Of a stretch of DNA of 64,000 bases, positions 62,892 to 64,000 are shown piece by piece. A program made the position numbers and the translations under genes. Location: positions 28,056 to 92,055 of the forward strand of contig CAMYPG010000004.1 of the NCBI GenBank assembly GCA_947289115.1. The letters run 5' to 3'. The notes below the pieces were generated by a model. That model did no database searches. It worked only from the letters and a program-made list of their open reading frames with translations, and was not told where the DNA came from. How positions within the stretch are numbered: position 1 is the stretch's first letter; every line of letters begins with the position of its first letter. Source of the DNA: an uncultured Gardnerella sp. (lineage in GTDB: Bacteria > Actinomycetota > Actinomycetes > Actinomycetales > Bifidobacteriaceae).

Positions 62892-64000
62892 TTATTCAGC
62901 AGTTGGAAGAGCGCCAGTGTGCCAAATGCGATCGAGGTAATCTTCGATAGAGCGGTCAGAAGAGAAGTAACCAGAGTTGGCTACGTTCAAGACTGCCATG
63001 CGAGCCCACTTCATTGGATCGCGGTAAGTTTCCTCAATCTGAGCCTGAATATCCATATAAGAGCTGAAGTCAGCCATTGCCATGAAGTAATCATGGGTAA
63101 GCCAATCGTTAACGAGTGGCTCATACACGCTCTTGTCGCCGTTGGAGAAGGTGCCGTCAGCAACCATATCTACAGCGGTCTTCAAGCGAGGATCAGACTC
63201 GTAGTACTTGTAGGAGCCGCCGTGATCGTAGCCTTCAGCGTAGAGCTTCTCAACCTCGTCAACAGTCATACCAAAGAGGAAGAAGTTCTCAGCGCCAACG
63301 CGCTCGCGAATCTCAACGTTTGCACCGTCGAGAGTACCAACAGTCAAAGCACCGTTCAAAGCGAACTTCATGTTACCAGTACCGGAAGCTTCCTTACCGG
63401 CCTGAGAAATCTGCTCATCCAAATCGGTGGCAGGAATCAAGTTCATTGCCAACTCGATGTTGTAGTTTGGTGGGAAGAACACTGCAAGCTTGCCCTTGCA
63501 TGCTGGATCGTTGTTCACAACGCGAGCAACATTGTTGATGAGCTGAATCGTAAGCTTTGCCATAGCATAGCCTGGAGCAGACTTAGCGCCGAAGAACACG
63601 GTGCGTGGAAGCATCTTGTCTACGTCGATTGTGCCATTCTTGATTCCAGCGTATGTGGAGATAACCTGGAGGATCTTCATGGACTGGCGCTTGTACTCGT
63701 GCAAACGCTTAACAATGGTGTTAAACATAGTATCTGGGTTGATTTCAAAGCCATACTTGTGCTTTGCAAAATCAACGAAGGCAAGCTTATTCTGCTTCTT
63801 AACTTCAGCAAACTTCTTAACGAATGCTGGATCGTCAGCCAATGGCTTCAAACCTTCAAGAAGCTCCAAATCACCCTGCCATGCGTCGGTGCCCAAACCC
63901 TCAGTAATAAGGGCAGACATGCGTGGGTTGCTCAAGCGCACGAAGCGACGAGGAGTTACGCCGTTAGTAACGTTCTTGAACTTATCTGGGTAAACGCTGG
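62892..64000 (-). CDS. glgP: Glycogen phosphorylase, 3' part
   Basis: Releases glucose-1-phosphate from glycogen or maltodextrins; the N-terminal part lies beyond the right edge, as the reading frame stays open to 64000 (VTPRRFVRLSNPRM). The visible 370 residues contain the catalytic-domain motif EASGTGNMKFALNGALTVG, where the Lys of GNMKF carries pyridoxal phosphate, and DGANVEI. The GC content and codon use are higher than in nearby genes, fitting strong expression. It fits the known reliance of these bacteria on host glycogen. Confidence 0.95.
   Translation of the reverse strand, partial: SVYPDKFKNVTNGVTPRRFVRLSNPRMSALITEGLGTDAWQGDLELLEGLKPLADDPAFVKKFAEVKKQNKLAFVDFAKHKYGFEINPDTMFNTIVKRLHEYKRQSMKILQVISTYAGIKNGTIDVDKMLPRTVFFGAKSAPGYAMAKLTIQLINNVARVVNNDPACKGKLAVFFPPNYNIELAMNLIPATDLDEQISQAGKEASGTGNMKFALNGALTVGTLDGANVEIRERVGAENFFLFGMTVDEVEKLYAEGYDHGGSYKYYESDPRLKTAVDMVADGTFSNGDKSVYEPLVNDWLTHDYFMAMADFSSYMDIQAQIEETYRDPMKWARMAVLNVANSGYFSSDRSIEDYLDRIWHTGALPTAE

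Noticed and set aside
1..64000. CRISPR arrays, insertion sequences, prophage or integrated plasmid
   Set aside because: I saw no regularly spaced repeats, transposase or integrase motifs, or phage structural genes. The repeats found are short tandem duplications or inverted repeats.

Overview
The window looks like the replication-origin region of a low-GC member of the Bifidobacteriaceae, most likely Gardnerella. The gene order (cca - Nudix - DUF6049 - murJ - pseudokinase - trxB / parB - parA - rsmG - khpB - yidC - yidD - rnpA - rpmH / dnaA - dnaN - recF - dciA - gyrB - gyrA) is the classic actinobacterial oriC layout. The AT-rich coding, the bifidobacterial glycosidases and the fhaA-fhaB-pstP-rodA-pbpA-pknA-pknB cluster support this. 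The genus is an inference from composition and gene content; no rRNA is present.

Bases 1-10300 form a carbohydrate locus. It holds the end of a sugar ABC permease, a GH2 beta-galactosidase, a GH29 alpha-L-fucosidase (reverse strand), a roughly 1290-residue secreted, membrane-anchored multidomain protein with glycosidase-like features, and a FucU-type fucose mutarotase. The fucosidase and the giant surface protein share a nearly identical operator-like box upstream, which suggests common control. This fits foraging on fucosylated host glycans.

Bases 10450-20110 carry a DUF4032 kinase-like protein, an MsiK/UgpC-type sugar-importer ATPase with a structured leader, a membrane Ser/Thr kinase, a DsbA-like oxidoreductase, tRNA-Thr(TGT), a 6C-type small RNA with its terminator, an Rpf-like G5/transglycosylase protein, rsmA and a LytR_C protein.

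Bases 20178-36374 carry tRNA end processing, the lipid II flippase operon (with a MurJ-associated pseudokinase encoded separately rather than fused), thioredoxin reductase, and the reverse-strand segregation, membrane-insertion and RNase P genes. Eight parS-like sites lie within 3.2 kb around parAB-rsmG.

Bases 36375-47135 are oriC and the replication genes. Perfect DnaA boxes flank dnaA, with four between dnaA and dnaN beside an AT-rich stretch. dnaN, recF, dciA, gyrB, gyrA and a DUF3566 membrane protein follow.

Bases 47227-60021 carry mscL, a PAP2 phosphatase, the FHA/phosphatase/kinase/cell-wall operon, a class E-like sortase, a DUF881 protein and crgA. The rest holds a THUMP-like methyltransferase that resembles Bacteroidota proteins, a non-coding cluster of DnaA-box sequences about 23 kb from oriC, a rhomboid protease, a small membrane protein and the 3' end of glgP. 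I saw no CRISPR array, insertion sequence or prophage. The most noteworthy items are the shared operator plus giant glycosidase-like protein, the DnaA-box cluster at 61.4-61.6 kb, the dense parS block, the 6C RNA, and tandem duplications sitting on stop codons.
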